A DNA stretch of 64,000 nucleotides from Agrobacterium sp. RAC06 (GCF_001713475.1 NZ_CP016499.1:806001-870000), one strand, 5' to 3'; shown: positions 7,878 through 17,824, counted from the first letter of the stretch. Notes: a model not told the origin generated them from the sequence alone. Made by a program: numbers and translations.

Positions 7878-9041
7878 ATGTCCATCAAGCACGCCGCCAT
7901 CGTCGGAGCCGGGGTGGCGGGGCTGACTGCTGCCCTGTCGCTGGCCGCCAAGGGCATTTCGTCCGATATCATCGAGCAGGCACCGCAACTCGGAGAAGTC
8001 GGCGCCGGCCTCCAGCTATCGCCGAATGCGACCCGCGTCCTCGACGCGCTTGGCGTGCTCGGCGAACTCGAACGTCACTGGCTGGAGCCGACGGCGATCA
8101 GCCTGGTTTCAGGCAAGGACCTTCGCCCCCTTGCATCGGTACCCGCCGGTCAATTCGCGAGGAAGCGCTGGGGTCATCCTTACGGCGTTCTCCACCGCTC
8201 GACACTCCAGCAAGGGCTTCTGCGGGCCGTGCTCAATCAACCGCTGTGCCGCATGCATCTCGGCCATCGGGTGCAGGGCGTAGGCATTGACGCTCTCGCC
8301 GCAATCACTCAGCGCAAACCCGATCTGGTCATTGGCGCCGATGGCGCCTGGTCGGTCGCCCGCGATGCGATCACCGGTGCGCCGAGCGTCAGCTTTTCCG
8401 GCAACATCGCCTGGCGCTTCACCATCAGCCGGGCTGCGGCGCCCGCCTTCCTGTCGCGGACGGGTGTGACTGCCTATCTCGGCGCCAAGGCGCATCTCGT
8501 CAGCTATCCACTGAACGAGATCGAGGGCTTCAATTTGGTTGCCATTGCAGCCGGCACGAGGAGCGACGAAAGCTGGGCCATCGATGCGGATGCGGCGCGA
8601 CGCGCGATGCTGCTCGAACAGTTTTCAGGCTGGCATCGCGACATCAGAACAATTCTGGCCGGCGCGGAGCGCCCCACTTTCTGGCCGCTCTATCAGGCTT
8701 CAGAGGGCAACTGGCACAATGGGCGCGATACGGTCCTGATCGGGGATGCGGCGCATGCGATGATGCCCTTTTCCGCGCAGGGTGCGGCCATGGCGATCGA
8801 GGATGCCTTTGCTCTGGCGGCCCATGTCGCTCGGGCACCCCTGCCCTCGGCCCTTGCCGCCTTTACGAGCGAACGCAAGGCGCGCGCTGCCCGGGTCAAG
8901 GCACGCGGCGATTTCAACCGCTTCGCCTACCATGCGCGCGGCCCATTCCGCCTCGGACGAGACATCGTTTTGTCGCTGCGTTCACCCGAGACGCTCGCCG
9001 CCGACCTGGACTGGCTCTACGGCCACCGCATCGACGGCTGA
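7878..9041 (+). CDS. FAD-dependent aromatic-ring-type monooxygenase
   Basis: A 387-residue class A flavoprotein monooxygenase. The dinucleotide-binding GAGVAG is at 10-15, the GADGAWS (DG-type) motif lies about 153-159, and the second FAD motif GDAAHAMMPFSAQGAAMAIE lies near 290. This order is typical of salicylate- and hydroxybenzoate-hydroxylase relatives and also of UbiH-like enzymes; substrate cannot be settled. It follows the zinc-finger gene by 28 bases and converges on metC with 12 bases between stops. Confidence 0.88.
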   Translation: MSIKHAAIVGAGVAGLTAALSLAAKGISSDIIEQAPQLGEVGAGLQLSPNATRVLDALGVLGELERHWLEPTAISLVSGKDLRPLASVPAGQFARKRWGHPYGVLHRSTLQQGLLRAVLNQPLCRMHLGHRVQGVGIDALAAITQRKPDLVIGADGAWSVARDAITGAPSVSFSGNIAWRFTISRAAAPAFLSRTGVTAYLGAKAHLVSYPLNEIEGFNLVAIAAGTRSDESWAIDADAARRAMLLEQFSGWHRDIRTILAGAERPTFWPLYQASEGNWHNGRDTVLIGDAAHAMMPFSAQGAAMAIEDAFALAAHVARAPLPSALAAFTSERKARAARVKARGDFNRFAYHARGPFRLGRDIVLSLRSPETLAADLDWLYGHRIDG

Positions 9042-9053
9042 GCGATTTTGGCG

Positions 9054-10244
9054 TCAGACAGACGCTGCCGCTGCAAATCCACGCTCGAGATCAGCGCAGA
9101 TGTCCTCGACATTCTCGAGGCCGATCTGGAGCCTGATCACGGCGCCGTCGGTGGGACCCTTGCGGATCTTGCGGTCTTCGAGATTGACGAGAACCGCGAG
9201 GCTCTCGTAACCGCCCCAGGACCAGCCCAAGCCAAAAAGCTGCAGGGCATCGAGGAAAGCGTGCGCCTTCGGCTTGATCTTGTCCTTGGAGGCTGCCGGA
9301 AGGACGAAGGAGAAGACGCCGCTCGCGCCCTTGAAGTCGCGCTTCCAGATGGCATGACCGGGAAAGCTTTCAAGCGCCGGATGCAGGACCTGCCCAACGT
9401 CGTCTCGGCCTTCCAGCCAGCGCGCGACCGAAAGAGCACTCTTGCAATGGTGCTCTAGACGCAGGCCCATCGTGCGCAGGCCCCGCAGGATCTGATAGCT
9501 GTCATCGGGAGCGCCGCAGATGCCGAGCGTGATGTTCGCTTCCTTCAGCACCGGCCAGTGCTTGGCATTGGCAGAAACGGTCCCCATCAGGATGTCGGAA
9601 TGGCCCGACGGATATTTCGTGGCGGCGTGGATGGAGATGTCGGCGCCAAAATCCAGGGCGCGGAAATAGAGCGGCGTCGCCCAGGTGTTGTCGATCGTGA
9701 CCACGCAACCATGCTTGTGCGCCGCGTCGGAGATCGCTCTGATATCCTGCATTTCCATGGTGTTGGAGCCCGGCGCTTCGGTATGCACCAGTCTGGTGTT
9801 CGGGCGGATCAGACGCTCGATGTCGGATCCGATCTCGGGATCGTAATACTCCACCTCGACCCCGAGGCGGGTCAGCATCGTGTCGCAGAAGTGGCGGCAG
9901 GGCGAATAGACGGAATCGACGATGAGCGCATGGTCACCGGCCGACAGAAAGGCGAGAAAGGGAACCGTGATCGCAGCCAGGCCCGACGGCACCAGGATCG
10001 TTCCGGCCGATCCCTCCAGTTCATCAATCGCACGGCACAGAGCATCCGTCGTCGGCGTTCCGCGCGTGCCATAGGTGTAGGGCTGCGTACGCGTTTCCAT
10101 GGCCCGCGCATTGGGAAACAGGACTGTGGAGGCATGCACGACCGGTGGATTGACGAAGCCGTGGTAGTCGGCCGGATCATAGCCGATATGGCACAGTCTC
10201 GTGTCGGTGCCGGCAGACGCCAGCCAGTCTTTGGATTTGCTCAT
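9054..10244 (-). CDS. metC: Cystathionine beta-lyase
   Basis: A 396-residue PLP enzyme of the Cys/Met metabolism family. The PLP lysine is Lys210 in AATKYPSGHSD; the phosphate-binding region YTYGTRGTPTTDAL lies at 57-69 and SGLAAI at 87-92. The TKYPSGHSD form, with Tyr and Gly after the lysine, is the one usual for alphaproteobacterial MetC. The reaction splits cystathionine to homocysteine, pyruvate and ammonia. It is divergent from aapJ across a 356-base gap. Confidence 0.9.
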   Translation of the reverse strand: MSKSKDWLASAGTDTRLCHIGYDPADYHGFVNPPVVHASTVLFPNARAMETRTQPYTYGTRGTPTTDALCRAIDELEGSAGTILVPSGLAAITVPFLAFLSAGDHALIVDSVYSPCRHFCDTMLTRLGVEVEYYDPEIGSDIERLIRPNTRLVHTEAPGSNTMEMQDIRAISDAAHKHGCVVTIDNTWATPLYFRALDFGADISIHAATKYPSGHSDILMGTVSANAKHWPVLKEANITLGICGAPDDSYQILRGLRTMGLRLEHHCKSALSVARWLEGRDDVGQVLHPALESFPGHAIWKRDFKGASGVFSFVLPAASKDKIKPKAHAFLDALQLFGLGWSWGGYESLAVLVNLEDRKIRKGPTDGAVIRLQIGLENVEDICADLERGFAAAASV

Positions 10245-10600
10245 GGATTGACGATTCCTCAGGCTCGGATGTCTTGGTTTTCGCGCCTCATTGAAGAGCG
10301 GTCAAGTTGCACAATTCCGTGATCCGCGGCGCAAGTCTTGCAGTTCGAGCACATCAGAACAGTCAAAAAGGCGCGAATTTCATCACTTCAGGCTAAAAAC
10401 CACACATTTTTGCCTATTTGGAGGGCGAATTTGGTAAATTCGCGCTTTTGTGGCCGTTCTACGGCATAAAGACTTGACCCTGCATGAATTTACGAATGGA
10501 ATATGAATGCTCGCACCGGGAGGCTGCGAGCCGACGCGCACCGCTGAATTCGGCTGGTGGCCGTCGCTGGCATACAACAAGAGAAAAAAGGTTGGGAAAA
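10245..10600. promoter_or_regulatory. Divergent metC/aapJ intergenic region
   Basis: This 356-base gap holds the promoters of metC (minus) and aapJ (plus). Upstream of aapJ there is a perfect inverted repeat GCGAATTT-GGT-AAATTCGC (10425-10443) and, 28 bases later, a TTGACC box (10473-10478). A matching -10 (TGGAAT, 17-base spacing) is only fair. The inverted repeat is a candidate operator. No other gene is visible here. Confidence 0.4.
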
Positions 10601-11629
10601 ATGAACAACAAGTTCCTGTCAGCTGCCATCGGCGCTGCGGTCCTGGGTTTTGGCGCGTCCGCAGCTTCCGCCGCGACGCTTGATGACGTGAAGGCCAAGG
10701 GTTTCGTCCAGTGCGGCGTGAACACGGGTCTCGCCGGCTTCGCTTCGCCGGATGCTGCCGGTAACTGGACCGGTTTCGACGTCGATTACTGCAAGGCCGT
10801 TGCTGCCGCCGTCTTTGGTGACGCCACCAAGGTCAAGTACACGCCGACCACCGCCCAGAGCCGCTTCACGGCGCTGCAGTCTGGCGAAGTCGACATGCTC
10901 GCACGCAACACCACCTGGACCATCAGCCGCGACACCGCGCTCGGCTTCAACTTCCGTACCGTCAACTACTATGACGGTCAGGGCTTCATGGTCACCAAGG
11001 GCCTGAACGTCAAATCCGCTCTCGAGCTCTCGGGCGCCGCCGTCTGCGTTCAGTCCGGCACCACGACCGAACTCAACCTCGCCGACTACTTCAAGGCCAA
11101 CAACCTCGAGTACAAGCCGGTCGTTTTCGAAAAGCTGGAAGAAGTCAACGCTGCCTATCAGGCTGGCCGTTGCGACGTTTACACGACCGACCAGTCGGGC
11201 CTGTATTCGCTGCGTCTGACGCTGACCAACCCGGACGATCACATGATCCTGCCGGAAATCATCTCGAAGGAGCCGCTTGGTCCGGCCGTTCGTCAGGGTG
11301 ACGACCAGTGGTTCGACATCGTTTCGTGGACCCACTACGCCCTGGTACAGGCCGAAGAATTCGGCATCACCCAGGCCAATGTCGACGAAATCAAGTCGTC
11401 TTCGACCAACCCGGACATCAAGCGCTTCCTCGGCGCCGAAGCCGACACCAAGATCGGTACCGACCTCGGCCTCACCAATGACTGGGCCTACAACATCATC
11501 AAGGGCGTCGGTAACTACGGCGAAGTCTTCGAGCGCAACATCGGCGCCAACACCCCGCTCAAGATCGAGCGCGGCGTGAACGCCCTGTGGACCAACGGTG
11601 GCCTGCAGTACGCACCGCCGGTCCGCTAA
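10601..11629 (+). CDS. aapJ: General L-amino acid ABC transporter, periplasmic binding protein AapJ
   Basis: A 342-residue solute-binding protein with a signal peptide (about 1-22, ending near SAASAATLDD). The sequence TLDDVKAKGFVQCGVNTGLAGFA and the conserved YYDGQGFMV and DQSGLYSLR segments fit the AapJ/BztA type rather than single-amino-acid binders. I chose ATG 10601, which gives the known AapJ length. It heads a four-gene set with two permeases and an ATPase downstream. A strong hairpin after the gene probably keeps its expression above that of the permeases. Confidence 0.95.
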   Translation: MNNKFLSAAIGAAVLGFGASAASAATLDDVKAKGFVQCGVNTGLAGFASPDAAGNWTGFDVDYCKAVAAAVFGDATKVKYTPTTAQSRFTALQSGEVDMLARNTTWTISRDTALGFNFRTVNYYDGQGFMVTKGLNVKSALELSGAAVCVQSGTTTELNLADYFKANNLEYKPVVFEKLEEVNAAYQAGRCDVYTTDQSGLYSLRLTLTNPDDHMILPEIISKEPLGPAVRQGDDQWFDIVSWTHYALVQAEEFGITQANVDEIKSSSTNPDIKRFLGAEADTKIGTDLGLTNDWAYNIIKGVGNYGEVFERNIGANTPLKIERGVNALWTNGGLQYAPPVR

Positions 11630-11645
11630 GATCAGGCTGGACTTT

Positions 11646-11669
11646 GCGAGGCGGCGAAAGCCGCCTCGC
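11646..11669 (+). terminator. Attenuating hairpin between aapJ and aapQ
   Basis: A perfect 10-bp stem (GCGAGGCGGC) closed by a GAAA tetraloop, 16 bases after the aapJ stop and without a T-run. Such hairpins after binding-protein genes usually stabilise the upstream message or reduce read-through. Confidence 0.7.
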
Positions 11670-11795
11670 GCTTATCCAGACTACGTGTTCAGACCGGCAC
11701 ACGCGCTGCGGTCAGCGGCGATATCAGAGAATGCCGGCTGTCTCGAAAAACAATAACATTTAGGGCTCACAGAAGCCTCGGGGATTTGGCACAGC

Positions 11796-12989
11796 ATGAC
11801 AGATCACGCCACCAGTTTGCCCGCCGAAGGGCGGAGCCTTGGCTCGCTGATCTACGATCCGAAAGTAAGATCGATCTTCTTTCAGATCGCTACGATCGCC
11901 GTCATGACGTTTATCGTCTGGACCATTGCAAACAACACCATCGCAAACCTCGCCCGCAGCAACACCGCCACGGGCTATGACTTTCTGAACGGCCGTGCCG
12001 GTTTCGACATCGGGCAGAGCCTGATCGCCTACACGTCGGATTCGACCTATGGCAGGGCAATTCTCGTCGGCCTGCTGAATACGCTGCTGGTCGCCGCAAC
12101 CGGTATCGTGACAGCGACCGTGATCGGCTTTCTCATCGGTATCGGTCGTCTGTCGCGGAACTGGCTGATCGCCAAGCTCTGCACTGTCTATGTGGAAGCC
12201 TTCCGCAACCTGCCGCCGCTGCTCGTCATCTTCTTCTGGTATTCGGGCGTGCTTTCGACCCTGCCGCAGCCGCGCGATTCGCTGGAACTGCCGTTCTCGA
12301 CCTTCCTCAACAATCGTGGTCTCGCCTTCCCGAAGCCGATCTGGGGTGATGGCGCGGGCATGATCCCGATAGCGATCGTCGTCGGCATCATCGCGGCCAT
12401 CGTCGTTTCTCGCTGGGCGAAGGCGCGGCAGATGCGCACCGGCCAGATCTTCCCGACCGGTTGGGTCAGCCTCGGCCTGATCATCGGCCTGCCCGTTCTC
12501 GCCTTCCTGGCGGCCGGCTCGCCATTGACGTTCGACTACCCGGTCGCAAGCCGTTTCAACATGTCCGGCGGCGCTGTCATCGCACCGGAGTTCGTTGCGC
12601 TTTATCTCGCGCTGTCCTTCTACACCGCTGCCTTCATCGCGGAAATCATCCGTGCCGGCATCAAGGGTGTCTCGAAGGGACAGACCGAGGCTGCGTCCGC
12701 GCTCGGCCTGCAGCCGTCGACCACGACGCGTCTTGTGATCGTGCCGCAGGCGATGCGCATCATCATTCCGCCGCTCACCAGCCAGTATCTGAACCTGACG
12801 AAAAACTCGTCTCTCGGTGTCGCCGTAGGCTTCCCCGAACTGGTCTCTACCGGCGGGACCACTCTCAACCAGACCGGCCAGGCGATCGAGATCGTATCGA
12901 TCTGGCTGGTGGTCTATCTCTCCATCAGCATTGTGACCTCGCTCTTCATGAACTGGTTCAATGCAAGAATGGCCCTGGTGGAGCGTTGA
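11796..12989 (+). CDS. aapQ: General L-amino acid ABC transporter permease AapQ
   Basis: A 397-residue inner-membrane protein: an N-terminal helix near 25-50, a long periplasmic part, then the amino-acid permease core with the cytoplasmic EAA-like loop [21 protein letters not shown] (about 300-320). Length and the large insertion between early helices match AapQ/BztB. It lies 166 bases after aapJ and its stop is two bases from the aapM start. It pairs with AapM as a heterodimeric pore. Confidence 0.95.
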   Translation: MTDHATSLPAEGRSLGSLIYDPKVRSIFFQIATIAVMTFIVWTIANNTIANLARSNTATGYDFLNGRAGFDIGQSLIAYTSDSTYGRAILVGLLNTLLVAATGIVTATVIGFLIGIGRLSRNWLIAKLCTVYVEAFRNLPPLLVIFFWYSGVLSTLPQPRDSLELPFSTFLNNRGLAFPKPIWGDGAGMIPIAIVVGIIAAIVVSRWAKARQMRTGQIFPTGWVSLGLIIGLPVLAFLAAGSPLTFDYPVASRFNMSGGAVIAPEFVALYLALSFYTAAFIAEIIRAGIKGVSKGQTEAASALGLQPSTTTRLVIVPQAMRIIIPPLTSQYLNLTKNSSLGVAVGFPELVSTGGTTLNQTGQAIEIVSIWLVVYLSISIVTSLFMNWFNARMALVER

Positions 12990-12991
12990 TC

Positions 12992-14143
12992 ATGGCGTCT
13001 GAAGTCACTTATATCCGCCAGGAAATGCTGGCTCCGCTGCCCCCACCGACCTCGGAAGCGAGCGTCGTGGGCTGGGTTCGAAAGAATCTTCTGGCAACCC
13101 CGAAGGATGTCGTCCTGACCATCATCGGGCTTGCCGTGCTGGCTCTGATCCTGCCCGGGGCCATCAACTTCCTGTTCCTCGACGCTGCGTGGTTCGGTGC
13201 CGATCGCTCTGTCTGCGCAACGATCGCGCAGGGCGGCACTCAGCCTGACGGTTGGAAAGGCGCCTGCTGGGCCTTCGTCGAGAGCCGGTTCTCGCAGTTC
13301 ATCTTCGGGCGCTACCCGCTCGAGGAACGCTGGCGCGTTATCCTCGTCGGCGTGATGTTCGTCGCACTCCTGGTGCCGATGCTGATCCCCAAGGCGCCGC
13401 GCAAGGGCCTCAACGCCCTTCTGCTGTTCATCGTCTTCCCGGTCGTCGCCTTCTTCCTGCTGCATGGCGGGTTCGGCCTCACGGAAGTCGAAACACCGCT
13501 CTGGGGCGGCCTGATGGTGACGCTGATCCTGTCCTTCGTGGGCATCGCCGTCTCGCTGCCGCTCGGCATCCTGCTGGCACTCGGCCGCCGTTCGGACATG
13601 CCTATCATCAAGATGATCTGTGTCGTCTTCATTGAAGTCGTTCGCGGCGTGCCGCTGATCACAGTGCTCTTCATGGCCAATGTGATGCTGCCGCTGTTCA
13701 TGCCAACGGGCTGGACCATCGACAACTTCCTGCGCGCGCTGGTCGGCGTGTCGCTGTTTGCCTCTGCCTATATGGCGGAAGTCGTGCGCGGCGGCCTGCA
13801 GGCGATCCCGAAGGGACAGTATGAGGGCGCAGACTCGCTCGGCCTCTCCTATTGGCAGAAGACCCGCCTGATCATCCTGCCGCAGGCGATCAAGCTGGTC
13901 ATCCCGGGCATCGTCAACACCTTCATCGGTCTGTTCAAGGATACCTCGCTCGTGTCGATCATCGGCATGTTCGACCTCCTGGGCATCGTCCGTCTCAACT
14001 TCACCGATGCCACCTGGGCCACTCCTGTGACGCCGCTCACGGGTCTGATCTTCGCTGGCTTCGTATTCTGGATCTTCTGCTTCGGCATGTCGCGCTACTC
14101 CGCCTTCATGGAGCGGCACCTCGACACCGGCCACAAGCGATAA
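12992..14143 (+). CDS. aapM: General L-amino acid ABC transporter permease AapM
   Basis: A 383-residue inner-membrane protein with helices near 35-58 and 115-160, then the permease core ending with the EAA-type loop [24 protein letters not shown] 12992 follows the aapQ stop by two bases; an open frame extends upstream but overlaps aapQ entirely. A cysteine-containing periplasmic insert ([20 protein letters not shown]) is present near residue 70. Forms the pore with AapQ. Confidence 0.95.
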   Translation: MASEVTYIRQEMLAPLPPPTSEASVVGWVRKNLLATPKDVVLTIIGLAVLALILPGAINFLFLDAAWFGADRSVCATIAQGGTQPDGWKGACWAFVESRFSQFIFGRYPLEERWRVILVGVMFVALLVPMLIPKAPRKGLNALLLFIVFPVVAFFLLHGGFGLTEVETPLWGGLMVTLILSFVGIAVSLPLGILLALGRRSDMPIIKMICVVFIEVVRGVPLITVLFMANVMLPLFMPTGWTIDNFLRALVGVSLFASAYMAEVVRGGLQAIPKGQYEGADSLGLSYWQKTRLIILPQAIKLVIPGIVNTFIGLFKDTSLVSIIGMFDLLGIVRLNFTDATWATPVTPLTGLIFAGFVFWIFCFGMSRYSAFMERHLDTGHKR

Positions 14144-14160
14144 GGACAAGGGGAAAAACA

Positions 14161-14934
14161 ATGGCTGAAGCCAACTCCGCTAAAAAGACCGTGTCGGGCA
14201 CCGATGTGGCGGTCGAGCTGATCAACATGAACAAGTGGTACGGTGATTTCCACGTGCTGCGAGACATCAACCTCAAGGTGATGAAGGGCGAACGCATTGT
14301 CGTGGCCGGACCGTCCGGATCCGGAAAATCGACGATGATCCGCTGCATCAATCGGCTTGAGGAACACCAAACGGGCAATATCCTGGTCGACAATATCGAG
14401 CTGACGAACGACCTGAAGAAGATCGACGAAGTTCGGCGTGAAGTCGGCATGGTGTTCCAGCACTTCAACCTGTTCCCGCATCTGACCATCCTGGAAAACT
14501 GCACGCTGGCACCGATTTGGGTGCGCAAGATGCCGAAGAAGGATGCTGAGGAAGTCGCGATGCACTTCCTGAAGCGCGTCAAGATCCCGGAACAGGCCAA
14601 CAAGTATCCGGGCCAGCTCTCCGGTGGTCAGCAGCAGCGTGTGGCAATCGCTCGTGCGCTCTGCATGAAGCCGAAGATCATGCTGTTCGACGAGCCGACC
14701 TCGGCGCTCGACCCTGAGATGGTCAAGGAAGTGCTCGACACCATGGTCGGCCTTGCCGAAGAAGGCATGACGATGATCTGCGTCACCCATGAAATGGGCT
14801 TCGCCCGCCAGGTTGCCGACCGCGTGATCTTCATGGACCAGGGTCAGATCGTCGAGCAGAACTCGCCGGCCGAGTTCTTCGACAATCCGCAGCACGAGCG
14901 TACCAAGCTCTTCCTCAGCCAGATCCTGCACTGA
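14161..14934 (+). CDS. aapP: General L-amino acid ABC transporter ATPase AapP
   Basis: A 257-residue ABC ATPase. Walker A GPSGSGKS at 50-57, Q-loop in [11 protein letters not shown], signature LSGGQQQR, and Walker [13 protein letters not shown], followed by the switch His in VTHEMGFA. It follows aapM by 17 bases and a strong terminator closes the operon. Drives uptake through AapQM. Confidence 0.97.
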   Translation: MAEANSAKKTVSGTDVAVELINMNKWYGDFHVLRDINLKVMKGERIVVAGPSGSGKSTMIRCINRLEEHQTGNILVDNIELTNDLKKIDEVRREVGMVFQHFNLFPHLTILENCTLAPIWVRKMPKKDAEEVAMHFLKRVKIPEQANKYPGQLSGGQQQRVAIARALCMKPKIMLFDEPTSALDPEMVKEVLDTMVGLAEEGMTMICVTHEMGFARQVADRVIFMDQGQIVEQNSPAEFFDNPQHERTKLFLSQILH

Positions 14935-14959
14935 TCTGCCTGTCAGGCACAAAACAAGA

Positions 14960-14992
14960 GAGCCCGCCGCGACACTGCGGCGGGCTCTTCTG
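14960..14992 (+). terminator. Rho-independent terminator of aapJQMP
   Basis: An 11-bp stem (GAGCCCGCCGC and complement, 14960-14970 and 14977-14987) with a 6-nt loop, followed by TTCT, lies 26 bases after aapP. Confidence 0.85.
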
Positions 14993-15017
14993 CATTGAGG
15001 GCAAGACTCAGCTGCCG

Positions 15018-15743
15018 TCAGGGGCACCAGTTCTGCTGACGCGCCATGCGCGGCTTGGCCAGACCTTCCGAGACGAGAATGGAGCCCAGCGAGCGACCGT
15101 CGCGGGTCGCCACGCGCAATACCCCGGCTGCGGCACCTGTGGCTTGCACCTTGAGCGTCTCGAGATCGAATCGGCCAGAACTCAAGAGATCCTTGAGCCG
15201 CACCTTGGCGGCGAAGCCCCGGTCGCGTTCCTGCTGGCAGGCGGCGCCATCGGTGCGCGGGGCGGCAATATCCGCCAGCACGATCTTCGTCTTGCGGTAC
15301 CAGAAGGTGTCCCCGCTCATGACGCAATTGTCGAGGCCGGACGTGCCGCAGAAATAGAACTTTCCGGAGAAATTCTCACCCGTCAGAGCAGCCGTCTCGG
15401 TCGAAGCAATGGCAGGCCGTGACGCAGGCACCGCTGCCTTTGCCACACCGACTGAAGCTGGTGGTACGGGCCCCTTCGCGGCAGTCGATTGCGTCTTGGG
15501 CTGTGGCTGCTTTTCCCGGCTCGTATCCGGTTTCGGCGTCGGGCTCGCCGCGACGGATCGCTCCTTCGACAGCAAAGGTGACAGTTCCTTGAGGACGGTG
15601 GCCCTGTTGTCATAGAGCGCAATTCCACCGGCCACCACCGCCAGGATGACGAGCCAGGATGTCATGCCCTGACCTGCGGAAGAACGGCTCGACTTGCGGC
15701 GCTTTGCGGGCGCGCGGCGGGATGAAGCGGTGCGACTGGACAT
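15018..15743 (-). CDS. Membrane-anchored thermonuclease-like (SNase-fold) protein
   Basis: A 241-residue protein: basic N-terminus (1-25), one membrane helix about 28-45, a Pro/Ala/Lys-rich linker to about 115, and a C-terminal domain resembling the staphylococcal-nuclease fold (GDTFWYRKTKIVLADIAAP, then GRSLGSILVSEGLAKP). The usual active-site pattern RLxGIDAPE reads VLADIAAPR, so the catalytic Arg and Glu are probably lost. Four cysteines in the domain (FCGTSGLDNC, ACQQE, and the C-terminal WCP) suggest periplasmic disulphides. Role unknown; probably non-catalytic. Confidence 0.7.
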   Translation of the reverse strand: MSSRTASSRRAPAKRRKSSRSSAGQGMTSWLVILAVVAGGIALYDNRATVLKELSPLLSKERSVAASPTPKPDTSREKQPQPKTQSTAAKGPVPPASVGVAKAAVPASRPAIASTETAALTGENFSGKFYFCGTSGLDNCVMSGDTFWYRKTKIVLADIAAPRTDGAACQQERDRGFAAKVRLKDLLSSGRFDLETLKVQATGAAAGVLRVATRDGRSLGSILVSEGLAKPRMARQQNWCP

Positions 15744-15901
15744 GGTTAACCTCTGGTGAGCGCATCATGACGCCCAAGAGTTTCCGAAAGGTTGGCATGG
15801 GTGAGAAAACGTTTCGCTGTTTCGATTCTGCACAGGTCTTTTGGACGCCGGAATAACGAAGCTCAGCGGCCCGGCTAGTCGTCATGCATTGTGGCAGAGG
15901 A

Positions 15902-15978
15902 TGGCGATCCCTGCAGGGCTCGAACCTGCGACCTAGTGCTTAGAAGGCACTTGCTCTATCCAGCTGAGCTAAGGGACC
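15902..15978 (-). tRNA. tRNA-Arg (anticodon UCU)
   Basis: Full cloverleaf on the minus strand: acceptor stem GGTCCCT with AGGGATC (one G-U), anticodon arm AGTGC-CTTCTAA-GCACT giving anticodon TCT, T-arm GCAGG-TTCGAGC-CCTGC, discriminator G and an encoded CCA. Length 77 bases including CCA. Confidence 0.97.
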
Positions 15979-16011
15979 GTCTGAGGACTGCAGAAAGCGG
16001 TTGAAGCCGGT

Positions 16012-16317
16012 TCAGTGCGTCCAGGGCTGCAGACGATTGTAGCGGAAGTTGTCGGTGTAGGACACGACCTGGCGCTTGGCTTCCTTCGGCAGGAGCACGC
16101 GATAGTCGATGCCTTCGCGCGTGGCATAGGCTTCGGCCTGCTCCAGCGTTTCGAAGGTCAGCTTGACCTGCTGGCGGGTGTCTCCGGAGGTCGTGTAACC
16201 CATCATCGGATCGATCTTGCGCGGCGCGGACTGGTCGAATTCCAGAACCCAGAGATGGGTCTTCGCCTTGCCAGACTGCATGGCGGTTTTCGCGGGGCGG
16301 TAGATCTTTGCAGACAT
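16012..16317 (-). CDS. ETC complex I subunit (NDUFS4-like)
   Basis: A 101-residue protein: MSAKIYRPAKTAMQSGKAKT, then WVLEFD and GYTTSGDTRQQVKLTFETLEQA, ending with NFRYNRLQPWTH. This matches the ETC_C1_NDUFA4 family, whose eukaryotic member is complex I accessory subunit NDUFS4 (18 kDa). I chose ATG 16317; upstream in-frame starts would add up to 11 residues. It sits between tRNA-Arg and tRNA-Pro on the same strand. Role in stabilising complex I is inferred from family. Confidence 0.88.
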   Translation of the reverse strand: MSAKIYRPAKTAMQSGKAKTHLWVLEFDQSAPRKIDPMMGYTTSGDTRQQVKLTFETLEQAEAYATREGIDYRVLLPKEAKRQVVSYTDNFRYNRLQPWTH

Positions 16318-16401
16318 GGGTCTCATCCATCTCCAAGACTTCAACGGCAAGGCAGCCTGCCGAACACTTCCCGACCGCCTTAGCCGGCGGTCTTTGATTG
16401 C

Positions 16402-16478
<77 letters not shown>

Positions 16479-16582
16479 TTCCAGCAATGTTGCCGGAATA
16501 CACGGTTCACCCTGCCCCCGCAACAGTAAAAAAGCGGTTTTACCGGCACTGATTTTTCAGGCGGCAGAGAGCGGAGACTTCG

Positions 16583-17059
16583 TCATTTCGGCAGATCGAG
16601 CGGCAAGACCAGGCGCGCGGATGTATCGAGCCCGAGTTCGGCCGCATGGCCGCCGCGAATCTCCAGGGCGTAGCGGACCGGCTCGCCTGAGGACACGATC
16701 GATTCGGACAGGGGCGTGGTGCGCTCTGCGATGCGAACGATGCGGCCGGTTTCGTCGATGAAGATCATGTCCAGCGAGGATGGCGTGCTGGCCATCCACA
16801 TGGTGACCATGCGGGTATCACCGAAATCGAACAACATGCCGGTTCGATCGGGAAGCGGCGGCCGTTCCATCAGTCCCCTCGCCCGCTGTTCGGCCGTCAG
16901 GGCCCATTCGACGTCGATCGTGATGGTCTCGCCGGCACTTGTCTCGAAGCCAAGTTGACCGCGCTCGAATATCACCTCGCTCCAGGCAGAAGCAACAGGA
17001 CCGAAAAACACGAAAAGCGCCGCAAGAGCGCTTCTCAGGAGAATTGACATGCCGGCCAT
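16583..17059 (-). CDS. DUF192 family exported protein
   Basis: A 158-residue protein with a signal peptide (about 1-26, SILLRSALAALFVFFGPVASA) and the DUF192 core: VEWALTAEQRARGLMERPPLPDRTGMLFDF, then MWMASTPSSLDMIFID. The start may be ATG 17059 or ATG 17050. It begins four bases after the stop of the upstream double cold-shock gene, so the two are probably translated together, a pairing common in Rhizobiales. Function of DUF192 is unknown. Confidence 0.88.
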   Translation of the reverse strand: MAGMSILLRSALAALFVFFGPVASAWSEVIFERGQLGFETSAGETITIDVEWALTAEQRARGLMERPPLPDRTGMLFDFGDTRMVTMWMASTPSSLDMIFIDETGRIVRIAERTTPLSESIVSSGEPVRYALEIRGGHAAELGLDTSARLVLPLDLPK

Positions 17060-17063
17060 AGGC

Positions 17064-17642
17064 TCAATGCGCCCGTGCTGCGGGGCCGGGATTGTCCGGA
17101 TGGATTTCGGCGGCCATCAGCCCCTTGTCCCCCGGTCCGAAGCGCACGAGCACCGTCTGACCCGGACGAAGTTCCGTCAGACCGAACCGGCGCAGGGTTT
17201 CCATGTGGACGAAGATGTCTTCCGTGCCCTCGCCGCGCGTCAGGAACCCGAAACCCTTGGTGCGGTTGAACCACTTGACCAAAGCGCGCTCAAGCCCGCT
17301 GGTCGGCGTAACCTGGACATGGGTGCGGACCGGCGGCATCTGCGATGGATGGATCGCGGTCGACTGGTCCATCGACAGTATCCGGAAGGCCTGATAACCG
17401 CGGTCGCGCTTCTGGATGAGCGCCACGATGCGCGTGCCTTCCAGAATGGTCTGGTAGCCGTCGCGACGCAGGCAGGTCACGTGCAGCAGGACATCCTGCA
17501 TGCCGTTGTCGGGAACGATAAAGCCGAACCCCTTGGCGACATCGAACCATTTGATGACGCCGGTGATCTCGATCAGGTCTACGGCCTCTCCGGACAGCTC
17601 TTCGAACTCGCCGAGCCCCTTCGATGATATCCTGTCCGCCAT
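17064..17642 (-). CDS. Cold-shock protein with two CSD domains
   Basis: A 192-residue protein with two cold-shock domains: first about 27-95 (GVIKWFDVAKGFGFIVPDNG, DVLLHVTCLRRDG), second about 122-185 (ALVKWFNRTKGFGFLTRGEG, DIFVHMETLRRFG). Both keep RNP1 (KGFGF) and an RNP2-like stretch, so both should bind single-stranded nucleic acid. The long two-domain form is typical for this order; most CspA proteins are about 70 residues. Followed closely by the DUF192 gene. The 182-base gap to the divergent gloA holds the promoters; I see no clear operator. Confidence 0.93.
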   Translation of the reverse strand: MADRISSKGLGEFEELSGEAVDLIEITGVIKWFDVAKGFGFIVPDNGMQDVLLHVTCLRRDGYQTILEGTRIVALIQKRDRGYQAFRILSMDQSTAIHPSQMPPVRTHVQVTPTSGLERALVKWFNRTKGFGFLTRGEGTEDIFVHMETLRRFGLTELRPGQTVLVRFGPGDKGLMAAEIHPDNPGPAARAH

Positions 17643-17824
17643 TTTCCCAAGCCCCTCGAAAACGCGTCACATTGCTCAGTTAACTGATTCTTGAGATTCA
17701 GATTAACATTTGGTCAACGGATCTGCGCAAGCCCTAGTTTTACATTTCACCAATTGCTTTTGCACCGCAGCCTTGCTCGAAGCTGACGGCTGTTCCATAT
17801 CGTCCGGGTCAAAGGAGAACACCC

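Noticed and set aside
12914..14161. A 415-codon frame antisense to aapM
   Set aside because: Composition is mirror-image of membrane-protein codons (many His, Asp, Arg); it covers a clear permease gene.
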